DNA of 59,901 bases from an uncultured Clostridia bacterium (GCA_944381115.1 CALWJV010000003.1:1-59901); one strand, 5' to 3'. Numbered from the stretch's first letter, positions 15,526 to 24,549 are shown. Notes: generated by a model from the letters alone, not told the origin. Translations and numbers: made by a program.

Positions 15526-17439
15526 TCAGTAAACGTTTTTGTCTTCGCGGTAACGGCGCCATACGTTTTCAAAAAAGTCGTCGTCAGCAGGTATCGGACG
15601 CGTGTCACGCCAAAATGCAACGGGAGTATTGCTTTCGAGATATACTTCCTGTATCTTGTCTCCCCCGACTGTACCGCCGCAAATAAATCGGAACTGTTCT
15701 TCCAGACCCTCTCCTTTTTCTCCTTTTTCGTTGTAGTAAAGGGCGGAACCTCTGGTCTTGCCTACGGTTTTGGTAAAGTCAATCATTGAGGCAAGCGTAA
15801 GAGCCTGAACGTAGAGAATGTCAAGCAGTTTATAAGCCCTGTATGTGCCGCCGACGCTGTCAACTCCGACCTCAGAAAGAAGAGCGTCCTTTTCTTTAAG
15901 TATCTCGTTAAGAGCTTTTTCCATGTCTTCGGGGTTTCTTATTGCCGCGCCGCAGTCACTCATCCTGCGCTGTGCTTTCTTTATCTTTTCAATTACATTG
16001 TTGTCATTTGCTTTTACGGCATTTACAAAAGCAGTGTGTTTTTCAACAGCCTTTACAGCATTCTCTTCGAGTTTTTCCTTTGCGGGAAGTTTACGTAGAG
16101 GTGTTTCGGAAATGTACTGTGCCGCACGGAGAGATCCTACCTGACCTGAGTTGAGTGCGCTTCCGCCGGGACGGGTTATTCCGTGTGTTCCAGCACATTC
16201 GCCTACCGCAAAAAGTCCTTTGACGGACGTCTGCCACCAAAGGTCAACGGCAATGCCTCCGTTGTTGTGCTGTGCACAGAGTGCTATCTCAAGATATTCT
16301 TTGGTTATGTCACGGTTTTTGTTTTTATAAAGGTCTACCGCAGGCGAGTTCATTTTGAGAAGACGCTCTATCGGTGTTCCAAAACACGCCCCCGCCTTGT
16401 TAAGGTATTCATAAGCCTCAACGGAAAGTTTTTTGTAATCGATCTCTTTAAGACCGAAGGGGTTTTTGGTATAGTCGAGATATACGCGTCTGCCGCGGAG
16501 TACACATTCTCTGTATACAAGAAGATCAATTATTGATGAGCCGGTCTGGGCTTTGCGGCTGTCAAACGGCCATTGATACCCCTTTAAAAATACCATGGAA
16601 AGTGCATCGTATATATCGGGGTAGTACTCTTTTAAAAATTCGTATTCGTTACCGTCTTTATCAATCGAAACGAGTCTTGGAAGTACTTGCATATATGTAC
16701 CTGAAACGTTCCAACGAGGGGATACAGAGGCAAGTCCGTACTGCCATTCCGTCATGTTCTGGAGGTGTGCTCCCGCTAAAATCGCAAGGCTTGTTGTACC
16801 CGTGTGTCCCTGAGGATAAACGCTATCAGCATATATTCCGGCAGGACCGCCGGTTGCTAAAACAATGTTCGGACAGTAGAAAACGTTGAAGTTTCCGGTT
16901 TCTTTTTCAAGGCATACAAGACCAATCACTCCGTTTTCATCTTTAAGTACCTCGACCGCAAGAAGGTTATTGTATACCTCTATCTGCAAATTTTCGCAGT
17001 TCTTTTGAAGGGCTTCGGTCATAAATTTAGAAGTAAGAGGTCCGGCAGAAGTTGCCCTTGCGTAAAGATCGTGATCTGTTTTATATCCTACGTATTCTCC
17101 GTAACGGTTAGTAGGAAACTCAACACCCAGTTCGCAAAGATTTAAAAAGCAACGTCCGGAAAGCGCTGCTTCACAAAGTGCTGTGTCTCCGTCAACAGAC
17201 CCGCTTGAATAAAGATCGGCTGCCATTTGGCGGACGCTGTCAGCATTGCTTCCTCCGAGTCCGAGTTTATAATATGTTTGCTTATCGCTTCCGGTGTTGC
17301 GGGATGTTCCGCACAATATATTTTCGGTCACTATTGCAACACTTCTTTTACCCATTTGCTTTATTCTTGCCGCAGCGTTGTATCCTGCGGCCCCCGTACC
17401 GATTATAATAGAATCATAATAAAAAGATTTAAAACTCAT
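15526..17439 (-). CDS. FAD-dependent dehydrogenase/fumarate reductase-type flavoprotein
   Basis: 637 residues of the succinate dehydrogenase/fumarate reductase flavoprotein superfamily. The N-terminal dinucleotide loop is IIIGTGAAGYNAA, with VLATGGPAGIYA near residue 200, a His/Arg-rich substrate-cap region and the FAD-closing segment GLFAVGECAGTHG...RPGGSALNSGQVGS. The last 200 residues form the helical domain of this family. No heme- or Fe-S-subunit gene is next to it. ATG 17439 has AAGGAGA upstream. Placed in a sugar-catabolic cluster it could oxidise a sugar-derived hydroxyl or reduce an enoate; the acceptor is unknown. Confidence 0.85.
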   Translation of the reverse strand: MSFKSFYYDSIIIGTGAAGYNAAARIKQMGKRSVAIVTENILCGTSRNTGSDKQTYYKLGLGGSNADSVRQMAADLYSSGSVDGDTALCEAALSGRCFLNLCELGVEFPTNRYGEYVGYKTDHDLYARATSAGPLTSKFMTEALQKNCENLQIEVYNNLLAVEVLKDENGVIGLVCLEKETGNFNVFYCPNIVLATGGPAGIYADSVYPQGHTGTTSLAILAGAHLQNMTEWQYGLASVSPRWNVSGTYMQVLPRLVSIDKDGNEYEFLKEYYPDIYDALSMVFLKGYQWPFDSRKAQTGSSIIDLLVYRECVLRGRRVYLDYTKNPFGLKEIDYKKLSVEAYEYLNKAGACFGTPIERLLKMNSPAVDLYKNKNRDITKEYLEIALCAQHNNGGIAVDLWWQTSVKGLFAVGECAGTHGITRPGGSALNSGQVGSLRAAQYISETPLRKLPAKEKLEENAVKAVEKHTAFVNAVKANDNNVIEKIKKAQRRMSDCGAAIRNPEDMEKALNEILKEKDALLSEVGVDSVGGTYRAYKLLDILYVQALTLASMIDFTKTVGKTRGSALYYNEKGEKGEGLEEQFRFICGGTVGGDKIQEVYLESNTPVAFWRDTRPIPADDDFFENVWRRYREDKNVY

Positions 17440-17554
17440 TTTTTGATTTTCTCCTTGTATTCTTGTTGAATCGTAAACCCTGATACCGTAAGGCTTTCCG
17501 GAATATTGCCTTTTTTCCGGGAATACTTAATTTTTTATAATTCTTAGATATTAA

Positions 17555-17598
17555 ATAAAGCGGAAATGTTCTCGAAAACAAGAATATATCCGCTTTAT
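17555..17598 (-). terminator. Hairpin downstream of the SDR gene
   Basis: ATAAAGCGGA pairs with TCCGCTTTAT, with a smaller inner stem. It follows the minus-strand SDR stop codon and has only a modest T-rich tail, so termination may be partial. Confidence 0.5.
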
Positions 17599-17618
17599 CG
17601 GTTCAGTACATAACGGTA

Positions 17619-18359
17619 TTAAAGTCTGCGAATGTGGAATCCGCCGTCAACATCAATTGACTGTCCGGTTACATAAGGAAGAGAGCCGTTGCAAAGTGTA
17701 AGAACAGCAGCGGCAATGTCTTTCGGTTCGCCCCAACGCTTGATTGGAAGTATTCCTTCGTTGAAAATGAGATTGTCGTATTTTGCTTTTACCGTTGAGG
17801 TCATTCCAGTCGCGATGATACCGGGACGTATTTCGTTAACGGCAATGCCGTACTCGGCAAGTCTGTCTGCAAAAAGAGCGGTAATCATGGAAACTCCTGC
17901 TTTGGAAATGCAGTATTCTCCGCGGCTGGTAGAACTTGTATAGGCAGACATTGAGGAAATATTTACAATAGCGCCCTTGTATTCGCCATCATTTTCTATT
18001 ATTTTTTTGGCAACAGCTTGAGTAAGGAAAAGTGTTCCTTTGGCATTAATATTCATAACAAAATCGTAACTTTCCTCTGTCATTTCTAAAAGGTCTGTTC
18101 TTACTTTGGGTGCAACGCCTGCGACGTTTACAAGTATATTGATCTTTCCGTATGTATTTATTGCAGCATCAATAACTTTTTGCCTGTCTGCGGATTTACT
18201 GAGGTCACCCTGAACATACGTAAACTCACCTTTAACGGTTTTAGGCATTGCGGAAGCAATATCCATACCTACAACACTGATTTCATTTTCAATAAGTTTT
18301 TCGACAACAGCAAAGCCTATTCCTCCTGCTGCTCCGGTAACAATGGCAACTTTTTTCAT
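17619..18359 (-). CDS. SDR-family oxidoreductase (3-ketoacyl-ACP reductase-like)
   Basis: 246 residues with the complete SDR set: TGAAGGIG loop at residues 8-15, an Asp after strand 2 (VVGMDIA), NVAG, the catalytic Ser in NISSMSA, YCISK with catalytic Tyr and Lys, PGIIATGMT and the closing VDGGFHIRRL. It is annotated FabG-like only by fold. In this cluster it is more likely a sugar or polyol dehydrogenase than a fatty-acid enzyme (inference). It is on the minus strand, about 85 bases after the Gfo/Idh/MocA gene, with a good AGAG-type site before ATG 18359. Confidence 0.88.
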   Translation of the reverse strand: MKKVAIVTGAAGGIGFAVVEKLIENEISVVGMDIASAMPKTVKGEFTYVQGDLSKSADRQKVIDAAINTYGKINILVNVAGVAPKVRTDLLEMTEESYDFVMNINAKGTLFLTQAVAKKIIENDGEYKGAIVNISSMSAYTSSTSRGEYCISKAGVSMITALFADRLAEYGIAVNEIRPGIIATGMTSTVKAKYDNLIFNEGILPIKRWGEPKDIAAAVLTLCNGSLPYVTGQSIDVDGGFHIRRL

Positions 18360-18445
18360 ATTTTTCTCTCCATTTTTTATTATTATTATAAATTTATAAA
18401 TTTGTTTTATAACTTTATAATTTTCATAATTTTCGCGTTTTTGTT

Positions 18446-19417
18446 TTATTCTTTTGCAGATTCTGCCATGCGTATGACTGCACGAAGAGGATGAAGTTCT
18501 GTTTCGCTGTCAAAAGGCATTGGAGTTCCGTCAATAATATGTTCAACGAGATATTCAAAAAATTCTTTTGTAGGTGTATTCATATTTGCAAATTCACCTT
18601 TATCGGTATCATTCCAAAGGTGTGTGCGTCTGCCACCGTCCGTTATCTCTATTACTCCCTTGGTTCCGAATACTCTTACGGACTCATTACCCCAAAGTCC
18701 GAATGATCCGGGATTAAAATAATTTATACAAGCAGAGGCGACACCGCCGTTTTCCAAAGTCATTGCGACTGATGATGCAGTTACAAGGTTAGGTCTGAAA
18801 TCAGATGCACCTTTTGTTGTTTCAAATGCCTTGACTTTTGCTATTTTCACTCCGCAACAGTGTTCAATAAACCTCATTGCGTGTATTCCGGCTTGACGGG
18901 TTATGCCGCCATCCACATTTGAGTCTTCAGGTCTTGATTTAAAATTGTTAGGGTATGATTTTTGTGCATATACCTGTACGACTTCACCCACAGCCCCTTC
19001 TTTTATAAGTTTTTTCATGGTTACGTACGGTTCGAAAAATGTGGAGTCTGCAATCTCGTGAAATTCAGCCGAAGAGTTTTTTTCCGTTTCCAAAATCATG
19101 TCAAGATCTGCTTCCGTTAGTGCTGCCGGCTTTTCTGCATAAACGTGAACATTCGCTTTAAGTGCCTTTACTGCATCCTTTGCCTGTTCAGAGCGAAGCG
19201 GAGAACAGAGACAGACAAGTTCTATACCGCTTTTTTCAAGCATTTCGTCAAGTGTATCGTATATTTTGAGAGTTTTGTCCTGAAACGACTTGTATTTTAT
19301 AAGGAGATTTTCAGGAATACCTGCTGCAGCAGTAAATTCAATACGGTCGTATTTTTCAAGGAATTTCCAAATTTGATGTCCGTTTGCGCCGTAAATTCCA
19401 ACCTTCAGTTTTTTCAT
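18446..19417 (-). CDS. Gfo/Idh/MocA-family oxidoreductase
   Basis: 323 residues with an N-terminal Rossmann fold (KVGIYGANGHQ), the LVCLCSPLRSEQA strand, the EKP motif (VYAEKPAALTEADL) and a C-terminal alpha/beta domain with DGGITRQAGIHAMRF. These enzymes oxidise or reduce sugars and inositols with NAD(P). ATG 19417 overlaps the previous gene's TGA by one base (TGATG), so the two Gfo/Idh/MocA genes are translationally coupled. A TTG three bases earlier is less likely. The shorter N-terminal loop (GANGHQ rather than GxGxxG) is unusual. Confidence 0.88.
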   Translation of the reverse strand: MKKLKVGIYGANGHQIWKFLEKYDRIEFTAAAGIPENLLIKYKSFQDKTLKIYDTLDEMLEKSGIELVCLCSPLRSEQAKDAVKALKANVHVYAEKPAALTEADLDMILETEKNSSAEFHEIADSTFFEPYVTMKKLIKEGAVGEVVQVYAQKSYPNNFKSRPEDSNVDGGITRQAGIHAMRFIEHCCGVKIAKVKAFETTKGASDFRPNLVTASSVAMTLENGGVASACINYFNPGSFGLWGNESVRVFGTKGVIEITDGGRRTHLWNDTDKGEFANMNTPTKEFFEYLVEHIIDGTPMPFDSETELHPLRAVIRMAESAKE

Positions 19418-20565
19418 CAACCATTCTCCTTTACAAATTTTGTAAGTTTTCCGATTGCGGGGTTTTCATATATGTCTTCAAGAAGTTCCGTAAGTCCGTC
19501 GACAACCATTACGCCGTTAACGATATGTTTGTTTTTGAATGTATATATTTCACAGTTTTTCTGGATATAGTTAATGACTTTTGTCTGAACCGAAGCACCT
19601 TCAAGACCGCAATAATCAATTTTTTCGCCCATACAAAGTCTTACTGCTACCTCAAGTTTATAGCAGTTAGTGGAAGGGTCCGCTTTACCGTAGTTGATAA
19701 CCGTTCCGTCGTTAAGTTCTCCTACAAGATCTCCGCTTTGTGCATTTGTGGGTGTTACTATCTTTCCTTTTTCAAATTCGTAGCTGAATATCGGATCAAT
19801 AAGTTTATCGGTGTCGTGTGAAGCAATAAAATACCCTTCAGCACCATTATCAAATGTAAAGTTTATAACTGATGTATCAAAATTTTCTATGTTGTTTGCT
19901 CTTGCAAGTTCTGCTTTTATCGCAACGGGCATTTTTGATGTACCCATCGTGTCACCCAGTACAAAAAACATGTTATGTAGGTAATGTGCACATGCATTAT
20001 TTGCTATACTGTCAAATATTGCGACACCGTCTGTGGTATATTTTTTCCCTGCCCATCCGGTGGTACGCTTGAAATAGCTTTCATTTCTTGGCCACAGAAC
20101 GAGAGTTTTCATTGACTTAAGTTCACCGTAAATACCGTCCATAATGTCCTTTTTGATTTTTAAAATCGTTTTGCTTGTTGACCACTGATAACCTATGAGC
20201 AGAAATTTTCCGGTTTCTTTCATTACCTCAGATATGCGTTCAATGTCTTTTTCATCTGCGCAAAGAGGTTTTTCACAAAGGACATTTGCTCCATGCTTCA
20301 TACAGTACATTATTTGTTCAGCATGAAATTGAATCGGTGTTGAAAGGACTGCAAGATCTGCATTATGCTCTTTATAAAATTCATCAAGAGTAGCGTAAAT
20401 AGGAATATTCCGAGCCTTTACATCGTCAATTTTAGGGCAAAACTGCGGATATGGTTCAACAACTCCGGTGATATTTATAAGGTCTTTCGTTTTGCCTTCA
20501 AGCGCTTCTTTAAGGTGTATCAGACCAAAGCCGCCTATACCGACGAGTACAACATTTACTTTCAT
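19417..20565 (-). CDS. Gfo/Idh/MocA-family oxidoreductase
   Basis: 382 residues with a Rossmann loop VGIGGFGLIH, LAVLSTPIQFHAEQ, the EKP motif (VLCEKPLCADEKD) and a long C-terminal domain (YQWSTSKTIL, WAGKKYTTDGVAIFDS). NAD(P)-dependent sugar or sugar-acid oxidoreductase. The start is ATG 20565 with an AAAGGAGA site; the open frame continues upstream only because it runs through the tRNA-Leu gene. It is coupled to the next Gfo/Idh/MocA gene by a one-base overlap. The pair may act as a heteromer or on successive steps. Confidence 0.88.
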   Translation of the reverse strand: MKVNVVLVGIGGFGLIHLKEALEGKTKDLINITGVVEPYPQFCPKIDDVKARNIPIYATLDEFYKEHNADLAVLSTPIQFHAEQIMYCMKHGANVLCEKPLCADEKDIERISEVMKETGKFLLIGYQWSTSKTILKIKKDIMDGIYGELKSMKTLVLWPRNESYFKRTTGWAGKKYTTDGVAIFDSIANNACAHYLHNMFFVLGDTMGTSKMPVAIKAELARANNIENFDTSVINFTFDNGAEGYFIASHDTDKLIDPIFSYEFEKGKIVTPTNAQSGDLVGELNDGTVINYGKADPSTNCYKLEVAVRLCMGEKIDYCGLEGASVQTKVINYIQKNCEIYTFKNKHIVNGVMVVDGLTELLEDIYENPAIGKLTKFVKENG

Positions 20566-20627
20566 AAAAATCTCCTTTATTTTATTTGATTTTGTATAAC
20601 TAACGGTATAATAAAACCGTTTTATCA

Positions 20628-20711
20628 TGGTGCGGGTGAAAGGACTCGAACCTTCATGTCGGGGACACCAGATCCTAAGTCTGGCGCGTCTGCCAATTTC
20701 GCCACACCCGC
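20628..20711 (-). tRNA. tRNA-Leu (TAG)
   Basis: Minus-strand class II tRNA of 84 bases with acceptor stem GCGGGTG/CACCCGC, anticodon stem-loop CCAGACTTAGGATCTGG giving anticodon TAG, a long variable arm and an encoded CCA. It lies 62 bases upstream of, and on the same strand as, the Gfo/Idh/MocA pair. Confidence 0.94.
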
Positions 20712-20788
20712 ATAAAAATGTAACTGCTAAAATAATAGATTTTTTAATGAAATATAATATATGCACCGTCAAATACATAGCCGAGTGC

Positions 20789-20811
20789 AGTGATACCGCT
20801 TGGGTATCACT
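20789..20811. other. Perfect 9-bp hairpin between tRNA-Leu and uxuA
   Basis: AGTGATACC-GCTTG-GGTATCACT. A T-rich but interrupted stretch follows on the plus strand; none follows on the minus strand, where both neighbours are transcribed. It could be an operator or a weak plus-strand terminator. Confidence 0.5.
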
Positions 20812-20892
20812 ACTTTTACTTTATAAATAAAGTTATATCAATTTTTTTATGCATTGTCAATATGTCGATACATGATAATAAAATAATTCGGC

Positions 20893-21939
20893 TTATTTTT
20901 TACTTTTTTCAACTGCTTCAAAAAGTCCGTTAATATATGTTGCCCCAAGTGCTCTGTCAAAAAGTCCGTAACCCGGGCGTCCGTTTTCGTCCCATATCAT
21001 TCTTCCGTGGTCGGGACGGACATAGCCGTCAAAGCCGTTATCAACAAGAGCTTTTGTTATTTCGTACATATCAAGTGATCCTTTGTCGCTTTTGTGACCG
21101 CATTCTTCAAATGATTCATCATCCATAATAAGAATGTTGCGCATGTGAACAAAATGTATTCTGTTCATTTTTGCATATTTTGCGGCAAGTTTCGGTATAT
21201 CATTCTTTTTTGCTGCACCCAGTGACCCTGTACAAAATGTAATACCGTTTGCCTCGCTATCAACGATTTTGCACATACGGTCAAGATTTTCTTCACATGT
21301 TATAATACGCGGAATGCCGAAAATAGAATACGGCGGGTCATCCGGGTGAATTGCCATTTTAATTCCCGCCTCATCTGCAACAGGAATTATTTTTTTCAGA
21401 AATATTTCAAAGTTTTTCCAAAGTCCTTCTTCTCCGAGTTTTCTGTATTCTTTAAGAAGAATGGCCATTTCTTCTTTTGTATAACTGGCATCCCATCCGG
21501 GAAGAGAAATTTCGTCTGAAGACGGGTCTATATGTTTAAGTTGCTCCTGATACATTACAAGGGACGTGGAGCCGTCTTCCGCTTTTTTGTCAAGTTGTGT
21601 ACGTGTCCAGTCAAAAACCGGCATAAAGTTATAGCAAATTACCTTAATGCCGTGAGCCGCGCAGCGGCGGATGTTTTCGCAGAAATTTTCAAGGCAACGG
21701 TCTCTGTCAGCATTTCCGAGTTTAATTGCTTCCGGTACCGGAACTGATTCAACAACTTCAAATTCAAGTCCGTTATCTGACGCTTGTTTTTTTATACTTT
21801 CAATACTTTCATGGCTCCAGACTTCACCAGGTTTTACGTTATAAACAGCCGAAACAATACCTGTCATACCCGGAATCTGTCTTATGTATCTAAGCGGAAC
21901 ATTATCCTGTTCTCCCTGCCATCTGAATGTCATTTTCAT
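20893..21939 (-). CDS. uxuA: Mannonate dehydratase
   Basis: 348 residues matching UxuA, which dehydrates D-mannonate to 2-keto-3-deoxygluconate in glucuronate catabolism. Recognisable parts are TFRWQGEQDNVPLRYIRQIPG at the N-terminus, VICYNFMPVFDWTRT, the metal-site segment MAIHPDDPP, GITFCTGSLGA, HFVHMRN and YVRPDHGRMIWDE near the end. Length is normal. Its start overlaps the stop of the TtcA-like gene by four bases (ATGA), so they share a transcript. No fructuronate reductase, uronate isomerase or KDG kinase is beside it; one of the nearby SDR or Gfo/Idh/MocA genes may supply the reductase step (inference). Confidence 0.95.
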   Translation of the reverse strand: MKMTFRWQGEQDNVPLRYIRQIPGMTGIVSAVYNVKPGEVWSHESIESIKKQASDNGLEFEVVESVPVPEAIKLGNADRDRCLENFCENIRRCAAHGIKVICYNFMPVFDWTRTQLDKKAEDGSTSLVMYQEQLKHIDPSSDEISLPGWDASYTKEEMAILLKEYRKLGEEGLWKNFEIFLKKIIPVADEAGIKMAIHPDDPPYSIFGIPRIITCEENLDRMCKIVDSEANGITFCTGSLGAAKKNDIPKLAAKYAKMNRIHFVHMRNILIMDDESFEECGHKSDKGSLDMYEITKALVDNGFDGYVRPDHGRMIWDENGRPGYGLFDRALGATYINGLFEAVEKSKK

Positions 21940-22811
21940 ATTTTATGGTCTCCTTTAATATTTTTTGTGGTTTTACTTTTTTTCCTGTAAATTTCATTGA
22001 ATTCATATTTGTGGCCGTAATGCTTATATCCGCAAAACGTATCAAGACATACATTATGCAGTGCATTATATATATTTTGTATTATAAGAGGGTTTTTCGT
22101 TTTTAATTCTGCCAAAAGTTTTTTTATTTCACTTCGCTTGCTGAGGGTTTCGTTTATACTTGATTTTTCGGTAAACCTGCAGGCACACTGTAAAAACAAG
22201 AGTCCATTATAATCACGCCATGCACAGATCGCGCTTTCTTCAACTCTGTAAAGCGGTCGTATAAGTTCCATACCCGGATGGTTTGTACTTTGTAGTTTTG
22301 GCGGCATTCCCTGGAGTTGGGATCCGTAAAACATTGCCATGACTGTGGTTTCCACAACATCGTCAAGGTGATGACCGAGTGCAATTTTATTACATCCCAG
22401 CGATCGTGCATATTCATAAAGATAACCGCGTCTCATTCTCGCACACAGATAACACGGAGATTTTTTAACTGTACTTACAAAGTTAAATATATCAGAATCA
22501 AAAATTTTTATTTCAATGCCGAGTTTTTCGGCATTATCCAGTATTTTTTTACGGTTTTCCGGGATGTATCCTGGATCCATAACTATAAATTCAAGAGAAA
22601 AAGGAATTTCGGAAAATCGGTGAAGCATCTTCATAAGAAGTGCAAGCAATGATGAATCTTTGCCACCTGATATACACACTGCTATCCTGTCGTTTTTCTC
22701 TATCAGCGAATACTTTTTTACCGATTCTATAAAAGGGTTCCATATTGTTTTCCGGAATTTTTTATTAATGCTTCGTTCAATAAGTTCTTTTTCTGAAAAT
22801 CTTTTATTCAT
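21936..22811 (-). CDS. TtcA-family PP-loop ATPase (tRNA thiolation-like)
   Basis: 291 residues with the PP-loop SGGKDSSLLALL near residue 50, a CYLCARMRR motif of the TtcA type and GHHLDDVVET. Members use ATP to adenylate a tRNA base before thiolation; TtcA modifies cytidine 32. The C-terminal Cys pair is present only loosely (LFLQCACRF). The gene is the first of a minus-strand operon with uxuA, an unexpected pairing since their functions are unrelated. A consensus promoter lies upstream at 22875-22904. Confidence 0.85.
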   Translation of the reverse strand: MNKRFSEKELIERSINKKFRKTIWNPFIESVKKYSLIEKNDRIAVCISGGKDSSLLALLMKMLHRFSEIPFSLEFIVMDPGYIPENRKKILDNAEKLGIEIKIFDSDIFNFVSTVKKSPCYLCARMRRGYLYEYARSLGCNKIALGHHLDDVVETTVMAMFYGSQLQGMPPKLQSTNHPGMELIRPLYRVEESAICAWRDYNGLLFLQCACRFTEKSSINETLSKRSEIKKLLAELKTKNPLIIQNIYNALHNVCLDTFCGYKHYGHKYEFNEIYRKKSKTTKNIKGDHKI

Positions 22812-22874
22812 GCATTCTTTTCACTGGTTTTACAATTTTTAATTAAATTTTTTGTTTTTAATTGCGTTAAATCA

Positions 22875-22904
22875 ATTATATCATTTAGAAAGTGCAATGT
22901 CAAG
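22875..22904 (-). promoter_or_regulatory. Promoter of the TtcA-like/uxuA operon
   Basis: On the minus strand TTGACA (22904-22899) and TATAAT (22880-22875) with 18-base spacing, about 65 bases upstream of the TtcA-like start codon. Confidence 0.85.
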
Positions 22905-22972
22905 CATTTTTATTTATTTCATTTATTTTTATATTTATAACGGTGTTCTTGCAATTTTAACAATTTAATATA

Positions 22973-23001
22973 TTGACAAAATATGTAAAAAATATTATAA
23001 T
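22973..23001 (+). promoter_or_regulatory. Perfect consensus promoter of the zinc-ribbon gene
   Basis: TTGACA (22973-22978), 17 bases, TATAAT (22996-23001). The predicted leader is about 78 bases. It is divergent from the TtcA-like/uxuA promoter. Confidence 0.9.
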
Positions 23002-23085
23002 TAAGCATATGTTTGAAATTTAAAATTTTTAAGACCAACATTTTTATATGCTTTTTTGACAGATGCCGTTAAGGAGGAATAAAAA

Positions 23086-23355
23086 ATGCAGGCAGAATCA
23101 AAACGGAAAACATTGATTTGTCCGGGATGTGGTACAAAATTGTTAAAAGTTGTTGAATGTACAGATTTAATGATTGAATGTTTTTATTGCGGAGCGTTGA
23201 TTTTGGCAACAATATTAAGTGACGGCGGAATGTCGATTGATTACAAGCCTTGTTCTGAATCTGCACTCTGTATTACAGAAAAAGGCAGACGTGCAAATAA
23301 TTTACACAGTCTTTTAAATGAAAAAAATAAACAACATAGTACGATAATGGGGTAA
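23086..23355 (+). CDS. Small zinc-ribbon protein of unknown function
   Basis: 89 residues; not recognised. CPGCGTKLL and CFYCGALIL form a CxxC...CxxC zinc ribbon, with a further Cys (VVEC) between them, followed by a short tail rich in Asn and Lys. A very strong ribosome binding site (AAGGAGG) precedes ATG 23086, and the promoter upstream is perfect consensus, so the gene should be highly expressed. It could bind nucleic acid or act as a regulator; nothing more can be said. The acetyltransferase gene follows 51 bases later without a clear site of its own. Confidence 0.7.
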   Translation: MQAESKRKTLICPGCGTKLLKVVECTDLMIECFYCGALILATILSDGGMSIDYKPCSESALCITEKGRRANNLHSLLNEKNKQHSTIMG

Positions 23356-23406
23356 AAAACGATCTTTGCAGATTTAAAGTAAAGACGATATTAAAAAAAT
23401 TAAATT

Positions 23407-23958
23407 ATGAGTATTATTTTGAAAAAATCAAAAAAAAGTGATTATAAGACCGTAAAAAAATTATATTTTTCTGCCTTTCCTAAAAAAGAGCGTCAGCCGT
23501 ATTTCATAATGAAGCGTGCTGCGGAAAACGGAAAAGGAGATTTTTACATTGCAAAGAAAAATGACGATTTTGTCGGATTTGCATACGTCATACCTTATGA
23601 GGATATGGCCTACCTTAATTATTTTGCGGTAAACGAAAAAATAAGAGGTAAAGGGTACGGCAGTGAGATCTTAACTGAATTGAAAAAAATATATGAAGGT
23701 AAGCGCTTTTTTTTGGCAAGAGAGACGCTTGACTCTGCGTCTGATAATTATACGCAGCGTGTAAAGCGCCATAATTTTTATCTCAAAAACGGATTTGAGG
23801 ATCTTCCATTGTTAAAGATAAAAGAAGCTTCTGTTATATTTGATGTAATGGGGATAGGAGGCACAATAAAAAAAGAGGAATACGATGCACTTATGACAAA
23901 TTACTGCGGTAATATTTTACGTAAATTTATACGTATGGAACTTTTTGAAGTAACTTGA
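23407..23958 (+). CDS. GNAT-family N-acetyltransferase
   Basis: 183 residues with the GNAT fold. The acetyl-CoA pyrophosphate loop is IRGKGYGSEILTEL at about residues 78-91, preceded by the core strand AYLNYFAVNE, and followed by the C-terminal motif HNFYLKNGFED. The substrate (small molecule or protein N-terminus) is unknown. There is no good ribosome binding site before ATG 23407, so it may depend on readthrough from the zinc-ribbon gene. Confidence 0.82.
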   Translation: MSIILKKSKKSDYKTVKKLYFSAFPKKERQPYFIMKRAAENGKGDFYIAKKNDDFVGFAYVIPYEDMAYLNYFAVNEKIRGKGYGSEILTELKKIYEGKRFFLARETLDSASDNYTQRVKRHNFYLKNGFEDLPLLKIKEASVIFDVMGIGGTIKKEEYDALMTNYCGNILRKFIRMELFEVT

Positions 23959-24021
23959 AAATCGATTTTATATTTTTGATTCCTGGCTAAACAGTCATGA
24001 ATAGTATATGTAAAAAAGAAG

Positions 24022-24549
24022 ATGGAGGAAAAATTGAACTTTAAAAAAGTAATAATCATAGGTTCTCCGGGAAGCGGTAAAAGTACATTTGCAAGAAAAC
24101 TTCGTGACATTACCGGACTTCCGCTTCATTACCTCGATATGATATGGCACAGACCGGATAAAACAACCGTTTCAAAAGAAGAATTTGATTCAGAACTTGA
24201 AAAAATTTTAAATAAAGACAGTTTCATTATTGACGGCAATTACAGTCGTACTCTTGAAGTGCGTTTTTACAACTGTGATACCGTTTTTTTTAATGGACAT
24301 TCCCGTGGAGGTTTGTCTTGAAGGGGTAAGAAACAGGATAGGAAAAAACGTTAAGATCTTCCATGGATTGAGACTGAAATTGAAAAGGATTTTCAAAAAT
24401 TCATTATGGAATTTAAAGATTATTATCTTTTAAAAATTTACGGTCTAATAGAAAAATACAAGAACAGAAAACAAATTTTTATATTCAGAACACGAAAAGA
24501 GTCGGATGACTTTATTGAAAAACTGTCCGGAAATTATTTTCCGGACTAA
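24022..24549 (+). pseudogene. P-loop kinase (adenylate kinase-like/topology modulation family), two frameshifts
   Basis: The N-terminus has a P-loop GSPGSGKSTFARKL and the family pattern LPLHYLDMIWHRPD, DSFIIDGNYSRTL. Frame 1 ends at a stop at 24319-24321, but frame 2 continues with MDIPVEVCLEGVRNRIGK, and frame 1 resumes with DLPWIETEIEKDFQKFI to the stop at 24549. One extra A near 24293 and one missing A near 24353 explain this; correcting both gives a normal-length protein of about 175 residues. Either a recent pseudogene or sequencing error in A/T-runs. Confidence 0.75.

Noticed and set aside
20566..20830. Upstream extension of the Gfo/Idh/MocA frame and a plus-strand frame at 20627-20830
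   Set aside because: Both cover the tRNA-Leu gene; the true start at 20565 has a good ribosome binding site.
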